A DNA stretch of 6,279 nucleotides from Flavobacterium psychrophilum (GTDB taxonomy: Bacteria > Bacteroidota > Bacteroidia > Flavobacteriales > Flavobacteriaceae): assembly GCA_945869365.1 (NCBI GenBank), contig CAMBOW010000090.1, positions 1 to 6,279 on the forward strand, given 5' to 3'. Shown one piece after another: positions 5,831-6,279 of this stretch. Within the stretch, counting starts at the first letter, position 1, and every line of letters begins with the position of its first letter. The position numbers and the translations under genes were made by a program. A model generated the notes under the pieces. The model searched no databases, was not told the origin of the DNA, and saw only the letters and a list, made by a program, of their open reading frames with translations.

Positions 5831-6279
5831 ATGCCAAAAACAAGCTTTTTTTTATCCTTTTCCTTACTTTTTTGCGTAAGCAGTTGGGGCCAATTTACCG
5901 ATGTCATCAACTCCAATCGTCCGGGGCAATCAATGGCGGCATTTTCGGTGGGAAAAACCATCATTCAAACCGAAATGGGACTTGAAAGTGCAAGAGAAAC
6001 CTTTTCAAAAAACAACTATCAAGTAGCCAGTCAGGGCGGAGAAATTGCGCTGCGATACGGAGCCATTTTTGAACAACTGGAATTTTACGGCAGTATAAAC
6101 TACCAAAAGGAAACCTACACCGACTTAATCACCAACCTAGATAAAAAAAGCAGCGGCATCCAAACCGCGCAAGTGGGTGCCAAATTTATGGTCTATGACC
6201 CCATGATGAATTATGAAGAAAAAATAAATAAATACAGTTGGAAAGCCAATCATAAATTCAATTGGCGCCAATTTATTCC
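5831..6279 (+). CDS. Outer-membrane 'transporter' of the phenol MetA-pathway family (5' part only)
   Basis: The frame is open from ATG 5831 to the window edge (149 codons plus 2 nt) with no stop, so this is the N-terminal part of a longer protein. Residues 1-20 form a signal peptide (one Lys, then a Phe/Leu/Ser-rich core) with likely cleavage in SSWG|QF; the mature protein would start with Gln. Next come INSNRPGQSMAAFSVGKTII (26-45), then alternating hydrophobic/polar strands such as EIALRYGAIFEQLEFYGSI (71-89) and QVGAKFMVYDP (114-124), then YSWKANHKFNWRQFI (135-149). This fits an outer-membrane beta-barrel of the family annotated in databases as 'putative MetA-pathway of phenol degradation' or simply 'transporter'. 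That name comes from a distant homologue and does not show phenol metabolism here. The start has no Shine-Dalgarno site but has a -7-like box upstream. It is divergent from the DUF4834 gene. The transported substrate is unknown. Confidence 0.75.
   Translation, partial: MPKTSFFLSFSLLFCVSSWGQFTDVINSNRPGQSMAAFSVGKTIIQTEMGLESARETFSKNNYQVASQGGEIALRYGAIFEQLEFYGSINYQKETYTDLITNLDKKSSGIQTAQVGAKFMVYDPMMNYEEKINKYSWKANHKFNWRQFI

Noticed and set aside
5831..5893. Lipoprotein signal (Cys15) in the outer-membrane protein
   Set aside because: The residues before the Cys are L-L-F, which does not fit a lipobox (small residue needed at -1). Cleavage by signal peptidase I near SSWG|Q fits better.
5794..5985. 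+ strand open frame of 63 codons overlapping the start of the outer-membrane protein gene
   Set aside because: It is out of frame with the ATG at 5831, which gives a good signal peptide and family motif and stays open to the window end. Its start also overlaps the -7-like box.
1..6279. CRISPR arrays, tRNA/rRNA genes, IS elements, toxin-antitoxin or defence genes
   Set aside because: I looked for regularly spaced repeats, tRNA-like cloverleaf sequences, transposase motifs and terminal inverted repeats. None was seen; nearly all bases are accounted for by six core-type genes.

Overview
This window looks like chromosomal DNA from a member of the Bacteroidota, most likely Flavobacteriales. The pointers are the protein families: a small membrane protein of the DUF4834 type, a flippase opening with the Bacteroidota-typical MGIVI.QSIKNT motif, and an outer-membrane 'transporter' carrying an NRPG.SM.AFSVGK motif. 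Matches to the Bacteroidota -7 promoter box (TAnnTTTG) and start sites mostly lacking Shine-Dalgarno sequences agree. The DNA is moderately AT-rich. No RNA genes, insertion sequences, CRISPR arrays or prophage genes are visible.

Layout. Positions 1-192 (+) are the last 63 codons of uvrA, the nucleotide excision repair ATPase. Converging on it from the right is a minus-strand cluster, in transcription order: a DUF4834-type microprotein (5721-5461), a large YfhO-family membrane protein (5383-2942), a GT4-type cytosolic glycosyltransferase (2941-1658) and a MOP/Wzx-type polysaccharide flippase (1650-187). Position 5831 onward (+) is the start of a divergent gene for an outer-membrane protein of the 'phenol MetA-pathway transporter' family, cut off by the window end. 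No gene-free stretch exceeds about 110 bases. The two real gaps are 5384-5460 and 5722-5830.

How the genes fit together. YfhO, the glycosyltransferase and the flippase are packed tightly (0-nt and 7-nt junctions) and read as one translationally linked unit for envelope glycan work. The glycosyltransferase would build a lipid-linked sugar inside, the flippase would move it across the inner membrane, and YfhO, a GT-C-like polytopic protein with a large extracytoplasmic domain, would transfer sugar outside. This division of labour is inference; donor, acceptor and product cannot be read from the sequence. Between DUF4834 and YfhO there is a hairpin with a T-tract that includes the DUF4834 stop codon, followed by a -7-like box. 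DUF4834 may therefore be partly uncoupled from the three glycan genes.

The window is mostly ordinary core genome. The points most worth a second look are the terminator/promoter arrangement at 5384-5474, the palindromic TTATAA that supplies both stop codons of the converging uvrA and flippase genes, the TTGA repeat at the start of the flippase, the TAG|ATG junction with an embedded Shine-Dalgarno-like AAGGA, and the compact three-gene glycan module itself.
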